Assembly (NCBI RefSeq): GCF_035481675.1
Contig: NZ_JAYJJW010000001.1
Coordinates: 1,860,001 to 1,924,000, forward strand
From: Alteriqipengyuania_B sp035481675
GTDB taxonomy: Bacteria > Pseudomonadota > Alphaproteobacteria > Sphingomonadales > Sphingomonadaceae
DNA length: 64,000 nucleotides
Direction of reading: 5' to 3'
Every line of letters starts with the position of its first letter. The first letter of the stretch is position 1. Of this stretch, positions 1 through 9,518 are shown piece by piece. A program made the position numbers and the translations under genes. The notes under the pieces were generated by a model that had not been told where the DNA came from, made no database searches, and saw nothing but the letters and a program-made list of their open reading frames with translations.

Positions 1-1339
1 CCCACATCGGTATCCCGGTGCCCAGCCGCGCCAGCACCGCGAAGGGCGTCCACAGCGGGATCCACGTCAGCAGCCGCTCGACGAAGCCGCCGCCGCCCAT
101 CACCGTCGCCTGCAGCAGGTAGAAGACGGGCAGCATCAGCGCGAGCATCACCGGCATGAAGAAGCCCTGCGCCTCGCTCATCGTGTCGCACATCGCCCCG
201 ATGGCGAGCAGGATGATCGAGATCATGATGTAGCCGACGACGAAGAAATAGATCATCGCCAGCACGACGGAGGGCGAGGTCAGCGGGGCCAGCGCTGGCC
301 GGATCATGTCGGCGATGGCCCCTTGCGTGAAGAACACGGCCACGGCGGCACAGGCGACCCACACCGCCACCATCGACAGGCCGATGGCGACCGTGCCGAT
401 CAGTTTGCCATACATCAGCTCGTCCGCTCGGACGCAGGCGAGGACCGATTCGATCAGCTTGTTGGAGCGTTCCTCCACGCTGCTCTGCAGCATCCAGCTG
501 CCGGAGAGCAGCAGGCTCATCAGGAGGACATAGGAAAGGCCGAGCGGGATGATCGAGCGGACCAGCACCGCCTCGCGCGCGCCGCCACCGGGCTTCGGCG
601 TGGTCACGGCGATGGCCGGTGCGGCCTGCTGGATCAGGCCAGCGGTATCGGCGGACACGCCCTGCTGCGCGAGCAGGCGATTGCGAAGGTCGGTGGTCAG
701 TTCGTCCTGCAACGTGGTGACGAAATCGGTGCGCGGGCGCTCGTTCGACCACAAGCGCACCTGCGGGTTCTGCGCGTAGTCCTCGCCCAGCAGGACGACG
801 ATGTCGGCGCCTTGGCTATCGTCTTCCGCGCCCAGCAGCGCATCGACTTCGCGCTGGAAGTCCTCCCGGCTCGCGCCGGTCAGGGCCGCCGGGGGATCGA
901 CGAAGGCGAAGTCGCGTTCGGGCGGGTCGTAAGACGGCGTGTCTTCCGCCTTCACGCGGTCGAGGGCGGCAATCGCGCCTTCCACCCCACCCGCATCGCG
1001 GAAGGCGGCTACGTCGGCATCGGTGTACCAGCGGTCGGCGCTGGCCCACGGGGCATCCGGCGCTGCATCCTGCAAATCGAAGCGTTGCGCATGCCGGGCA
1101 AGCGAGCGCAGCACCTGCCGGTCGTAATCGCGCCCGAACCGCTCCTCCACCGCAGCCGCCGCCGCACCGCCGGACCGGTCGACGAACATCACGCGCGACG
1201 CTTCATCGTCGTCCAGCGCCCGGCCGATGACAGGGCCGAGCAGCAGGGCGACGGGGATCAGCAGCAACGTCAGCCAGAAGCTGCGCATCGTGGCGATCTG
1301 GCGGAATTCGCGCTTGGCGACGAGCAGGATGTTGGTCAT
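1..1339 (-). CDS. ABC transporter permease, ABC-2/NatB type (3' end cut by window edge)
   Basis: This is the membrane subunit of a two-gene ABC exporter. The ATG at 1337-1339 overlaps the stop of the upstream ATPase gene (ATGA), so the two are translationally coupled. The frame stays open to base 1, leaving about 446 codons with the C-terminus outside the window. Residues about 10-40 form a first membrane helix after a short basic start. A long hydrophilic extracytoplasmic region follows (about residues 40-250), then a block of hydrophobic helices including one rich in A and V around VWVACAAVAVFF. This layout is that of the ABC-2 family NatB/YhaP-like permeases. The substrate cannot be told from sequence; NatAB-type pairs export Na+ or unknown small molecules. 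The family call is fairly sure and the substrate is open. Confidence 0.85.
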   Translation of the reverse strand, partial: MTNILLVAKREFRQIATMRSFWLTLLLIPVALLLGPVIGRALDDDEASRVMFVDRSGGAAAAAVEERFGRDYDRQVLRSLARHAQRFDLQDAAPDAPWASADRWYTDADVAAFRDAGGVEGAIAALDRVKAEDTPSYDPPERDFAFVDPPAALTGASREDFQREVDALLGAEDDSQGADIVVLLGEDYAQNPQVRLWSNERPRTDFVTTLQDELTTDLRNRLLAQQGVSADTAGLIQQAAPAIAVTTPKPGGGAREAVLVRSIIPLGLSYVLLMSLLLSGSWMLQSSVEERSNKLIESVLACVRADELMYGKLIGTVAIGLSMVAVWVACAAVAVFFTQGAIADMIRPALAPLTSPSVVLAMIYFFVVGYIMISIILLAIGAMCDTMSEAQGFFMPVMLALMLPVFYLLQATVMGGGGFVERLLTWIPLWTPFAVLARLGTGIPMW

Positions 1340-2271
1340 GCGGCCATCTCCGCTGCGGGCGTTTCGGGATCGCTACCCACCAGGTGCACGAACACCTCGT
1401 GAAGAGAGGGGCGGTGCACTTCGAACCCGCGCAAGGCTACATCCGCGCCGGACATCCGCTCCAGCACGTCGGGGGCGGCGACCCCCTGTTCAAGCTCGAG
1501 ATCGTAGCGCGTCCAGCCGTCGCCTTCGGCCTGCGCCTCGTGCGAGGACGCGACGCCGGCGATGTGGCCGAGCGACTGGCGGGCGACAGCGGAGATACGC
1601 GACGGCATCGTCCCGCGCGCCTCTTCCAGCGTACCTTCGAAGCGCTTGGTCCCCTTTCCGAGCAAGAGGAGCCGGTCGCACAGGCGTTCGGCGTGCTGCA
1701 TGACATGGGTCGAGAAGACCACGGCCGCGCCCGTCCCGGCGGAGCGCAGAATTTCGTCCTCCAGCAAGCCCTGGTTGACCGGGTCGAGGCCGGAGAACGG
1801 CTCGTCGAGGATCAACAGCTGCGGCCGGTTCACCAGCGATGTCGCCAGCTGGACTTTCTGCGCCATGCCTTTCGACATATCGGAAATCTGCGACTTGGCC
1901 CGGTCGGCCAGCCCGAAGCGGTCGAGCAGCTCGAGCCCGTGCGCCTTGGCATCGGCGCGCTCCATGCCTTTAAGCCGCCCGAAATAAACGATCGTGTCGA
2001 TCGCGCTCATGGTGCCATACAGGCCGCGCTCTTCGGGCAGGAAGCCGATCTCGTGCGTATGGCGGCGCCCCGGCGCTTCGCCGAACACCGCGATGCGGCC
2101 GCTGGTCGGGCGGATGATGTCGAGCACCATGCGCAGCGTGGTCGTCTTGCCCGCCCCGTTCCCGCCGAGGAAGCCGTAGATTTCGCCCGGCTCGACCGCG
2201 AAGCTGAGGTCGTCGACGGCGGTCACTCCGTCGAAGCGCTTGGTCACGTGGTCGATTTCGAGAATGGGCAT
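1336..2271 (-). CDS. ABC transporter ATP-binding protein, NatA type
   Basis: This 311-residue ATPase energises the permease encoded just downstream. Walker A is GGNGAGKTT (residues 36-44; many relatives have PNGAGKTT). The Q-loop lies in FLPEERGLY, and the signature region reads SKGMAQKVQLA in place of LSGGQ, as is usual for the NatA branch. Walker B is LLILDEPFSGLDP. The last 80 or so residues form the extra C-terminal domain (DUF4162 type) seen in this branch. The ATG is preceded by GGGGAGC. The gene starts 37 bp after the HlyC-like gene on the same strand, so the three may be cotranscribed. Assignment as an ABC ATPase is certain; sodium export is only the family precedent. Confidence 0.95.
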   Translation of the reverse strand: MPILEIDHVTKRFDGVTAVDDLSFAVEPGEIYGFLGGNGAGKTTTLRMVLDIIRPTSGRIAVFGEAPGRRHTHEIGFLPEERGLYGTMSAIDTIVYFGRLKGMERADAKAHGLELLDRFGLADRAKSQISDMSKGMAQKVQLATSLVNRPQLLILDEPFSGLDPVNQGLLEDEILRSAGTGAAVVFSTHVMQHAERLCDRLLLLGKGTKRFEGTLEEARGTMPSRISAVARQSLGHIAGVASSHEAQAEGDGWTRYDLELEQGVAAPDVLERMSGADVALRGFEVHRPSLHEVFVHLVGSDPETPAAEMAA

Positions 2272-2308
2272 CGGGCTCCCCTGCGATGATCCGGATGATT
2301 GGCGGCGT

Positions 2309-3613
2309 TCAGCCGCCCTCGTCGCGGCGGGTGACGAGTAGCTTGTCGATCCGGCGGCCGTCCATGTCGACCACTTCGAACTGCCAACCCTGGTCGACGA
2401 AAAGCTCGCCTTCCTTGGGCAGCTTCTTCAGCACCCACAGCGCAAATCCGGCGGCGGTGGAAAATTCGCGGTCGTCGGCGAGTTCGAGCGAGAGCTGGTC
2501 GGCCAGCCGGTCGGCCGGGCATGCGCCGGAAACGAGCCAGCTGCCGTCCTGCCGTTCCACCATCATCGGTCCCTCGCCCTCGTCCTGCACACTGGCGAAA
2601 TCGCCGACGATGGCGGTGAGCAGGTCGGCCGGCGTGACTATGCCTTCGAGATGGCCGTATTCGTCGTGCACCATCATCATCGGCACTTCGGCGTCCTGCA
2701 GCGTGCGCAGCGCGTCGAGCGCGTCGAGCTGGTCGGGAATGATCGAAGGCTTGCGCATCAGCGAGGCGAGATCGACGTCCTGATCTGCCAGCAACAGGGC
2801 GAGCACTTCGCGCACCTTGACCACGCCGAGCACCTCGTCGCTCGATCCGGCGGCGACCGGCAGCAGTGAATGGTTGCTGGCGGCGATTGCCTTGCGAATT
2901 TCCTTCACGCTGGCATCGCGGTCGAGCCAGTCGAGCTCGGTCCGCGGCGTCATCAGTTCGCGCACCGGGCGATCATGCAGCTTCAGCACGCCGGCCAGCA
3001 ACGCCTCGCTTTCCTCCTCGATCACGCCGGTGCGCGTTGCTTCGGCAAAGATCATCTGCAATTCCTGCGCCGAAAGACCGTGTTCGCTCTTCTTCCGGAT
3101 GCCGAGGAGGTGGACGATGATCGAGGACGACTTGTCGAGCAGCCACACGAACGGCGCGGCGACCCGGGCGAGCAGCCACATCGGGCGCGCCATGGCCAGT
3201 GCGATGGTTTCCGCCGAACGAAGCGCGAGCTGTTTGGGCACGAGTTCGCCGATGACGAGGCTGGCGTAGGTTGTCACCGCAATGACCAGCGCGAAGCCGA
3301 GGTCGTCCGCGAAATCGGCATCGATGCCGAGGCCGGCCAGCCGCTCGCCCACCGGACCGCCCAGGCTCGCGCCGGAATAGGCGCCCGCGATGATGCCGAT
3401 CAGCGTGATCCCGATCTGGACGGTGGAGAGGAACTTGCCCGGATCCGCCGCCAGCGCGAGCGCGGTCTGCGCCGCCTTGCTGCCCTTGTCCGCCGCCATG
3501 GAGAGCCGCGCGGTACGCGCGGACACGATGGCAAGCTCGGACATGGCGAAAACCCCGTTGAGGAGAATCAGTCCGGCAATGATGAAGAGGTCGGGCCAGG
3601 GAAAGGGTGTCAC
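2309..3613 (-). CDS. Hemolysin family protein (CNNM + CBS pair + CorC/HlyC domain)
   Basis: This 434-residue inner-membrane protein is of the UPF0053/HlyC-CorC type. The N-terminal ~190 residues hold three to four hydrophobic segments (CNNM domain, starting near FIIAGLILLNGVFAM). A pair of CBS domains follows (about 210-330; note MMMVHDEYGHLEGIVT), then a C-terminal CorC_HlyC domain ending about residue 430. Members are linked to divalent-cation (Mg2+/Co2+) handling; the hemolysin name is historical. The start is a GTG at 3613, chosen because the next in-frame methionine would remove half of the first membrane helix. It heads a same-strand run with the ABC pair. The exact cation role here is inferred from the family. 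Confidence 0.93.
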   Translation of the reverse strand: MTPFPWPDLFIIAGLILLNGVFAMSELAIVSARTARLSMAADKGSKAAQTALALAADPGKFLSTVQIGITLIGIIAGAYSGASLGGPVGERLAGLGIDADFADDLGFALVIAVTTYASLVIGELVPKQLALRSAETIALAMARPMWLLARVAAPFVWLLDKSSSIIVHLLGIRKKSEHGLSAQELQMIFAEATRTGVIEEESEALLAGVLKLHDRPVRELMTPRTELDWLDRDASVKEIRKAIAASNHSLLPVAAGSSDEVLGVVKVREVLALLLADQDVDLASLMRKPSIIPDQLDALDALRTLQDAEVPMMMVHDEYGHLEGIVTPADLLTAIVGDFASVQDEGEGPMMVERQDGSWLVSGACPADRLADQLSLELADDREFSTAAGFALWVLKKLPKEGELFVDQGWQFEVVDMDGRRIDKLLVTRRDEGG

Positions 3614-3750
3614 GCCGTCCGCTCTGCCGGAAAATTCAGCCCCGCGAAAGCCTCGCGCTGCCTGAATTGCCGGAACCGGCCCCGTTTCCGCGAGTTTCGG
3701 GGTTGCTACGGGCCAATTTCACGGCCCCGAGGATTAGAGGGATACAAATA

Positions 3751-4449
3751 ATGACAATCAAGAAAACCCTGACCGTATCGGTCGCCGCGCTGTCGCTCGT
3801 TTCGCTGTCCGCCTGCGTCACCGACCCGAACACCGGCAAGCAGACCTGGTCGCGCACCGCCGCCGGCGGCGTGCTCGGCGGTACGCTCGGCTACCTGCTG
3901 GGCGACCTGATCGGCGGCAGCACCGCAGCCCGCATCATCGGCGCCGGCATCGGCGGCACCGCGGGCGCCGTGGTCGGCAAGCAGTTCGACGACCAGATCA
4001 AGGAACTGGACGAGATCGCGCAGGGCACCGGCGTGGACGTCGAAGAACTGGGCGATCAGGAAGCCATCCTCGTCCGCCTTCCCGACGGCGTGACCTTCGC
4101 CACCGGTTCGGCCAGCATCAGCCCGGCTTTCCAGGCGACGCTCGACGACGTGGCCGACGTGCTGGTCCGCTATCCGAACAGCCTGATCGACGTGTACGGC
4201 TTCACCGACACCACCGGCTCGACCAGCCTCAACCAGAACCTGTCGGTGCAGCGCGCCGAAGCCGTGGCGAGCTACCTTGCCGCGCGCGGCGTCGCCCGTA
4301 ACCGCATGGCGACCGCCGGTTATGGCGAGCAGTACGATTACCTGCGCGTGAAGACGGCCGACAACGTGTCGGAACCGCTCAACCGCCGCGTGGAAATCAA
4401 GATCGTCCCGATCAGCCAGGACGACGTGGCCGCCGCGCGCAGCCAGTAA
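3751..4449 (+). CDS. OmpA-family outer-membrane lipoprotein
   Basis: This 232-residue protein begins with a lipoprotein signal (lipobox L-S-A-C, Cys22). A glycine-zipper stretch follows, with repeated GG and G-x3-G from about residue 37 to 80, as in YiaD/Pal-associated proteins. The C-terminal OmpA-like domain (about 110-225) contains VYGFTDTTGSTSLNQNLS and NRRVEI, which bind peptidoglycan diaminopimelate. It should anchor the outer membrane to the cell wall. The in-frame reading extends upstream, but the ATG at 3751 gives the signal peptide directly and follows a GAGG. A strong terminator lies just downstream. It is transcribed divergently from the HlyC-like gene. The family is clear; which OmpA-like role it plays is not. 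Confidence 0.93.
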   Translation: MTIKKTLTVSVAALSLVSLSACVTDPNTGKQTWSRTAAGGVLGGTLGYLLGDLIGGSTAARIIGAGIGGTAGAVVGKQFDDQIKELDEIAQGTGVDVEELGDQEAILVRLPDGVTFATGSASISPAFQATLDDVADVLVRYPNSLIDVYGFTDTTGSTSLNQNLSVQRAEAVASYLAARGVARNRMATAGYGEQYDYLRVKTADNVSEPLNRRVEIKIVPISQDDVAAARSQ

Positions 4450-4470
4450 TACGCTCGGTCCAAATCGAGA

Positions 4471-4503
4471 GGGGCTGGCCCGCGGGCCGGCCCCTTTTCG
4501 TTT
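4471..4503 (+). terminator. Intrinsic terminator after the OmpA-like lipoprotein
   Basis: A ten-base-pair stem (GGGGCTGGCC with GGCCGGCCCC, one G-T wobble) encloses a short loop and is followed by TTTTCGTTT. It lies 22 bp after the stop codon at 4449 and just before the end of the convergent cysQ-like gene at 4517. It may serve both directions, although the T-tract favours the + strand. Confidence 0.88.
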
Positions 4504-4516
4504 GCGTCGCCTTCTA

Positions 4517-5302
4517 TCAGGTGGGCTGGGAGTAGCGCCCGGCCCGGTCCGCCAGGTGCTCGGCCGCAGCGGCATGGATGCCGGGTGCGCTGACCAGCAG
4601 GCCGAAGCTGCGCGGATCGCGCTTGTTGTAGGCCAGCGTCTTCCCGAACGCGTCGCTCACCGCGGCGCCCGCTTCCCGCGCGATCAGCGTCGCGGCGGCG
4701 ATGTCCCACTCGTAGCCCCAGCGCAGCGTGGCGAGGATGTCCGCCTCATCCGCTGCCACCATCGCCACGCGCAAGGCGATGGAATTGGGCTTGACGACAG
4801 TGGTCAGCATCCTGTCCTCTGCCGGCAGGCTGTCTGCCGGGATGCGCGCACCTTCGAACTTCGTACGCTTGCTGGCGCGCAGCCGCTCGCCGTTGCGCCA
4901 CGCGCCCTTGCCCGCCGTCGCGCTCCACACTTCGTCCCGCGCCGGGGCGACGAGCGTGCCGATCAGCGGGCGTCCGCCGCTCACCAGCGCGACCGAGACC
5001 GCCCAGCCGGGCCGCCCGCGCAGGTAATCGCGCGTGCCGTCGATCGGGTCGACCACCCAGCACAGGCCCTTGGCCAACCGCGCGGGCTTGTCCGCCGTCT
5101 CTTCCGACAGCCAGCCTGCGGCCGGAAGCAGCGCGGCGAGCTCGCGGCGCAGGAAGCTGTCGACCTCGATATCGGCGGCGCAGACGGGGCTGCCGGGTGA
5201 TTTTTCCCACGATTCGACGCGATGGCCGTCACCGGGCCATTGCCGCTTGGCGATCTGCCCGGCTTCGCGGACGATCTGTTCGAAACGCATGCTGTCGATC
5301 AT
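4517..5302 (-). CDS. cysQ: 3'(2'),5'-bisphosphate nucleotidase CysQ-like / inositol monophosphatase family
   Basis: This Mg2+-dependent phosphatase has the FIG/IMPase fold. Metal ligands are visible as E67-E68 in WLSEETADKP and D85-x2-D88 in DPIDGT, with a late Asp in WDIAAATLIAREAGA. CysQ removes the 3' phosphate from PAP(S) produced during sulfate assimilation; the same fold also hydrolyses inositol phosphates, and sequence reading alone cannot fully separate them. The D-P-I-D-G-T-R-D-Y pattern and 261-residue length fit CysQ. The start is placed at the ATG at 5302 (MIDSM); a longer reading to 5347 adds a low-complexity, cysteine-containing stretch that looks like leader DNA. It is convergent with the OmpA-like gene and divergent from sucC. 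Confidence 0.85.
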   Translation of the reverse strand: MIDSMRFEQIVREAGQIAKRQWPGDGHRVESWEKSPGSPVCAADIEVDSFLRRELAALLPAAGWLSEETADKPARLAKGLCWVVDPIDGTRDYLRGRPGWAVSVALVSGGRPLIGTLVAPARDEVWSATAGKGAWRNGERLRASKRTKFEGARIPADSLPAEDRMLTTVVKPNSIALRVAMVAADEADILATLRWGYEWDIAAATLIAREAGAAVSDAFGKTLAYNKRDPRSFGLLVSAPGIHAAAAEHLADRAGRYSQPT

Positions 5303-5438
5303 GGGACCTGCCCTGCGGCAGATGGCGCGCGCCGGAACGCATTGCAAGCACGCACGCTACATGCTTAAGCGCACCGCAAACCAGCAGCGCACCCCCTGCG
5401 CCGCACTTTCACGATCCAAACCGGAAGGCCAGCCCGCC

Positions 5439-6638
<1,200 letters not shown>

Positions 6639-6849
6639 TGCGTGCGCCCTGCGGGGCGCTTCCATCCCCCGTGTGCGATTCGCCGGCCAGCCCCGGCCCC
6701 TTGACCGTGCGCGGTTGACGTTACGGTAAAGCGGGTGTGCGGGAGCCGCCCTTGACCTTGGCCGATCCGGAACGCAAAGCCTCCAGCATCATTCGTTAAA
6801 CGAGCGGCTAAAACGGTCGCACAACCGCAGAAAAGAAGGGATTTCACCC

Positions 6850-7596
6850 ATGAAAATCCTCGTCCCCGTCAAGCGGGTGATCGATTACAACGTGAAGCCG
6901 CGGGTCAAGGCCGACGGGTCCGGTGTCGACCTCGCCAACGTCAAGATGAGCATGAACCCGTTCGACGAAATCGCCGTCGAGGAAGCCATCCGCCTGAAAG
7001 AGGCCGGCAAGGCGGACGAAATCGTCGCCGTGTCGATCGGCCCGGCCAAGGCACAGGAAACGCTGCGCACCGCGCTTGCCATGGGCGCAGACCGCGCGAT
7101 CCTGGTCGAAACCGATGACGAGGTCGAACCCCTCGCCGTTGCCAAGATCCTGAAAGCCATCGCCGAAGACGAACAGCCCGGCCTCGTGATGCTGGGCAAG
7201 CAGTCGATTTCCGACGACAGCAACCAGACCGGCCAGATGCTCGCCGCGCTGATGGACCGGCCGCAGGGCACGTTCGCCAACACGGTCGAGGTCGATGGCG
7301 ACCATGTCACCGTGAAGCGCGAGATCGATGGCGGCCTGGAAACCGTGAAGCTTTCGCTTCCCGCGATCGTCACCACCGACCTACGCCTCAACGAGCCGCG
7401 CTATGCTTCGCTGCCGAACATCATGAAGGCGAAGAAGAAGCCGCTCGACACGAAAACCCCGGCGGATTTCGGCGTCGACATCGCGCCGCGCCTGACCACG
7501 ACCAACGTGTCCGAGCCGCCCGTGCGGCAGGCCGGCGAGAAGGTCGAAGACGTCGATGCGCTGGTCGCCAAGATGAAGGCCATGGGTATCGCGTAA
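6850..7596 (+). CDS. etfB: Electron transfer flavoprotein, beta subunit
   Basis: This 248-residue subunit starts MKILVPVKRVIDYNVKPRV, typical of group I EtfB. It holds the AMP site and forms a heterodimer with EtfA that passes electrons from acyl-CoA and other dehydrogenases to ETF-ubiquinone oxidoreductase. The ETF signature region VEEAIRLKEAGKADEIVAVS and the recognition loop near LPAIVTTDLRLNEPRYASLP are present. AAGAAGG lies upstream of the ATG. It is followed 26 bp later by etfA, so the two form an operon. The 211-bp gap before it contains the near-palindrome TCGTT-A-AACGA near 6798, of unknown meaning. Confidence 0.98.
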   Translation: MKILVPVKRVIDYNVKPRVKADGSGVDLANVKMSMNPFDEIAVEEAIRLKEAGKADEIVAVSIGPAKAQETLRTALAMGADRAILVETDDEVEPLAVAKILKAIAEDEQPGLVMLGKQSISDDSNQTGQMLAALMDRPQGTFANTVEVDGDHVTVKREIDGGLETVKLSLPAIVTTDLRLNEPRYASLPNIMKAKKKPLDTKTPADFGVDIAPRLTTTNVSEPPVRQAGEKVEDVDALVAKMKAMGIA

Positions 7597-7622
7597 GCGG
7601 CCCGGAACGAAAGGACAGACAC

Positions 7623-8552
7623 ATGAAAACTCTCGTTTGGGTCGAACACGACAACAGCGAAATGAAGGACGCCACGCTGGCGACCGTCACCGCCGCATCG
7701 AAACTGGGCGATGTCGATCTCCTCGTCGCCGGATCGGGCTGCAGCGCCGTGGCCGACCAGGCCGCGAAGATCGCGGGCGTGGGCACAGTCCACCTGGCCG
7801 ACGATGCCGCCTACGAGCACGCGCTGGCAGAAAATGTCGCGCCGCTGGTGGCGAAGCTGATGGACGGCTTCGACGCCTTCCTCGCGCCCGCCACCACCAC
7901 CGGCAAGAACATCGCCCCGCGTGTCGCCGCCCTGCTCGACGTGATGCAGGTGTCGGACATCCTGTCGGTCGAAGGCGACAAGACCTTCACCCGGCCGATT
8001 TATGCCGGCAACGCCATCGCCACGGTGGAATCGAGCGACCCGAAGCTCGTCATCACCGTGCGCGGCACGGCCTTCGACAAGGCGGCTGCGGAAGGCGGAT
8101 CGGGCAGCGTATCGGCGGTCGAGACCACCGGCGATGCCGGCCTGTCGAGCTTCGTCAGCGCGGAAATCGCCGAGAGCGAGCGCCCGGAACTTACCAGCGC
8201 CAAGGTCATCGTGTCCGGCGGCCGCGCGCTGAAGGATGCTGAAACGTTCGAGCAGATCATCACCCCGCTCGCCGACAAGCTCGGTGCGGGCATCGGCGCA
8301 TCGCGCGCCGCGGTGGATGCAGGCTACGTGCCCAACGATTACCAGGTCGGCCAGACCGGCAAGATCGTGGCGCCTGAAGTCTACATCGCCATCGGCATTT
8401 CCGGCGCGATCCAGCACCTGGCCGGGATGAAGGATTCCAAGACCATCATCGCCATCAACAAGGATGAAGACGCACCGATCTTCCAGGTCGCCGACATCGG
8501 CCTCGTCGCCGATCTCTACAAGGCGGTGCCGGAACTGACCGAAAAGCTCTAA
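7623..8552 (+). CDS. etfA: Electron transfer flavoprotein, alpha subunit
   Basis: This 309-residue partner of EtfB carries the FAD. The N-terminal domain starts MKTLVWVEHDNSEMKD. The C-terminal FAD-binding domain has SGGRALKDAETFE, GASRAAVDAGYVPNDYQVGQ and the signature VAPEVYIAIGISGAIQHL near residues 250-270. AAAGGA precedes the ATG. The gene ends at a TAA about 20 bp before a strong terminator. The heterodimer feeds electrons from beta-oxidation to the quinone pool, which fits the acyl-CoA ligase and acyl-CoA dehydrogenase genes elsewhere in this window. Confidence 0.98.
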   Translation: MKTLVWVEHDNSEMKDATLATVTAASKLGDVDLLVAGSGCSAVADQAAKIAGVGTVHLADDAAYEHALAENVAPLVAKLMDGFDAFLAPATTTGKNIAPRVAALLDVMQVSDILSVEGDKTFTRPIYAGNAIATVESSDPKLVITVRGTAFDKAAAEGGSGSVSAVETTGDAGLSSFVSAEIAESERPELTSAKVIVSGGRALKDAETFEQIITPLADKLGAGIGASRAAVDAGYVPNDYQVGQTGKIVAPEVYIAIGISGAIQHLAGMKDSKTIIAINKDEDAPIFQVADIGLVADLYKAVPELTEKL

Positions 8553-8573
8553 ACTACAACGGCTTGACGATTG

Positions 8574-8615
8574 ACCCCCGGACCCGTCATTACTGCGGGC
8601 ACCGGGGGTTTTTCT
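8574..8615 (+). terminator. Intrinsic terminator of etfBA that doubles as the ribosome-binding region of the next gene
   Basis: The stem ACCCCCGG (8574-8581) pairs with CCGGGGGT (8602-8609); the loop contains a further CCCG/CGGG pairing. The T-tract (8609-8613) ends two bases before the ATG at 8616. The only Shine-Dalgarno-like sequence for that ATG is the GGGGG (8604-8608) inside the 3' arm, at 7-nt spacing. Terminator and translation start are therefore physically fused. Confidence 0.85.
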
Positions 8616-9518
8616 ATGCGTTCCATTGTCCTTGCCATGTCCATCGCGCTCGCTGCGACGGCATTTCCTGCGCCCGCCTCCGCGCGGGACCGGGAATTCG
8701 TGCCGGCCTCGGCCTGGCAGGTCGCCCGCGCGCCGGAATACTGCCGCCTGGTGCGCGCCTTTGCCGAAGGCGACGAGGTGGTCACTTTCTACCTCACCCA
8801 GTTCCAGCCCGGCTCCTCCATCTCCGCACTCTTGGTCGGGGAGCCATTCCGCCGGATCCGTACCGACGAGAAGGTGCGGCTGCAGTTCAGCCCCGTTTAT
8901 GAAGAGTTCGAACGGTCCTACGATGTGGTGACGGTGGGCGACAACGTGCCCGGCTTCATGTTTACCTCGCTGCCGACCGGGCCCGTCACGATGATGACGG
9001 AGGAAGAGGCCGAGGCCGCCCTTGCCGAGGCGCGCAACCGGCCGCTGGCATTCCCCGCCTACGATGTCGAAGAGGTCGACGGGGTGGAGAGCCTCTCGAT
9101 CCGGTGGCGGGGCAGCGAGAAGATCGTGCTGCCGATGGAGTATCTGAAGGATGCCGTTGGCCTGCTCAACCGCTGCACGCGCGAACTGGTCGACAGCTGG
9201 GGCTTCGACCTCGAGGCACACCAGTTGCTGACGCGCCGCGTCGAGCTTTCCAACCCGGGCGATATCGGGCGGAACATCGATTATCCGGTGAACCCGATGC
9301 GGCGCGGCTACGAGTCCACCGTGCGCTTCCGCACCATCGTCGCCGCCGACGGGAGCATCGAGGATTGCATCGTACAGGCAGAGACGATCCCGAAGGACTT
9401 CGGCGCCGAAGTGTGCCGCGCAGTGCGGGAGAAAGCCGAATTCCTGCCCGCACTCGACCGCACGGGAACGCCGATCAGGTCCTATTATACCACGCTCGTC
9501 CGGTTCCAGTTGCCGTGA
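8616..9518 (+). CDS. Secreted protein with a TonB-C-like C-terminal domain, copy 1
   Basis: I do not recognise a named function. The 300-residue product has a clear signal peptide (MRSIVLAMSIALAATAFPA, cleavage near ASA-RD). The middle (about 25-220) has no known motif. The C-terminal ~70 residues (RGYESTVRFRTIVAADGSIE onward) look like the TonB C-terminal fold found in many sphingomonad secreted proteins: VxxDGsxxxCxV, then a paired Cys in EVCRAV. Such domains usually bind partner proteins in the periplasm. The ATG at 8616 is chosen because it opens the signal peptide. The gene directly downstream overlaps its stop and encodes a diverged copy of the same length. Localisation is fairly sure and the role unknown. 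Confidence 0.8.
   Translation: MRSIVLAMSIALAATAFPAPASARDREFVPASAWQVARAPEYCRLVRAFAEGDEVVTFYLTQFQPGSSISALLVGEPFRRIRTDEKVRLQFSPVYEEFERSYDVVTVGDNVPGFMFTSLPTGPVTMMTEEEAEAALAEARNRPLAFPAYDVEEVDGVESLSIRWRGSEKIVLPMEYLKDAVGLLNRCTRELVDSWGFDLEAHQLLTRRVELSNPGDIGRNIDYPVNPMRRGYESTVRFRTIVAADGSIEDCIVQAETIPKDFGAEVCRAVREKAEFLPALDRTGTPIRSYYTTLVRFQLP

Noticed and set aside
6771..6803. GGAAC followed by CGTT upstream of etfB as a possible EcfG promoter
   Set aside because: The spacer is 20 nt, outside the 16-17 nt allowed.
7401..9221. Open frame of 606 codons on the - strand opposite etfA
   Set aside because: It covers parts of etfB, etfA and a secreted-protein gene on the opposite strand; the composition is that of an antisense shadow.
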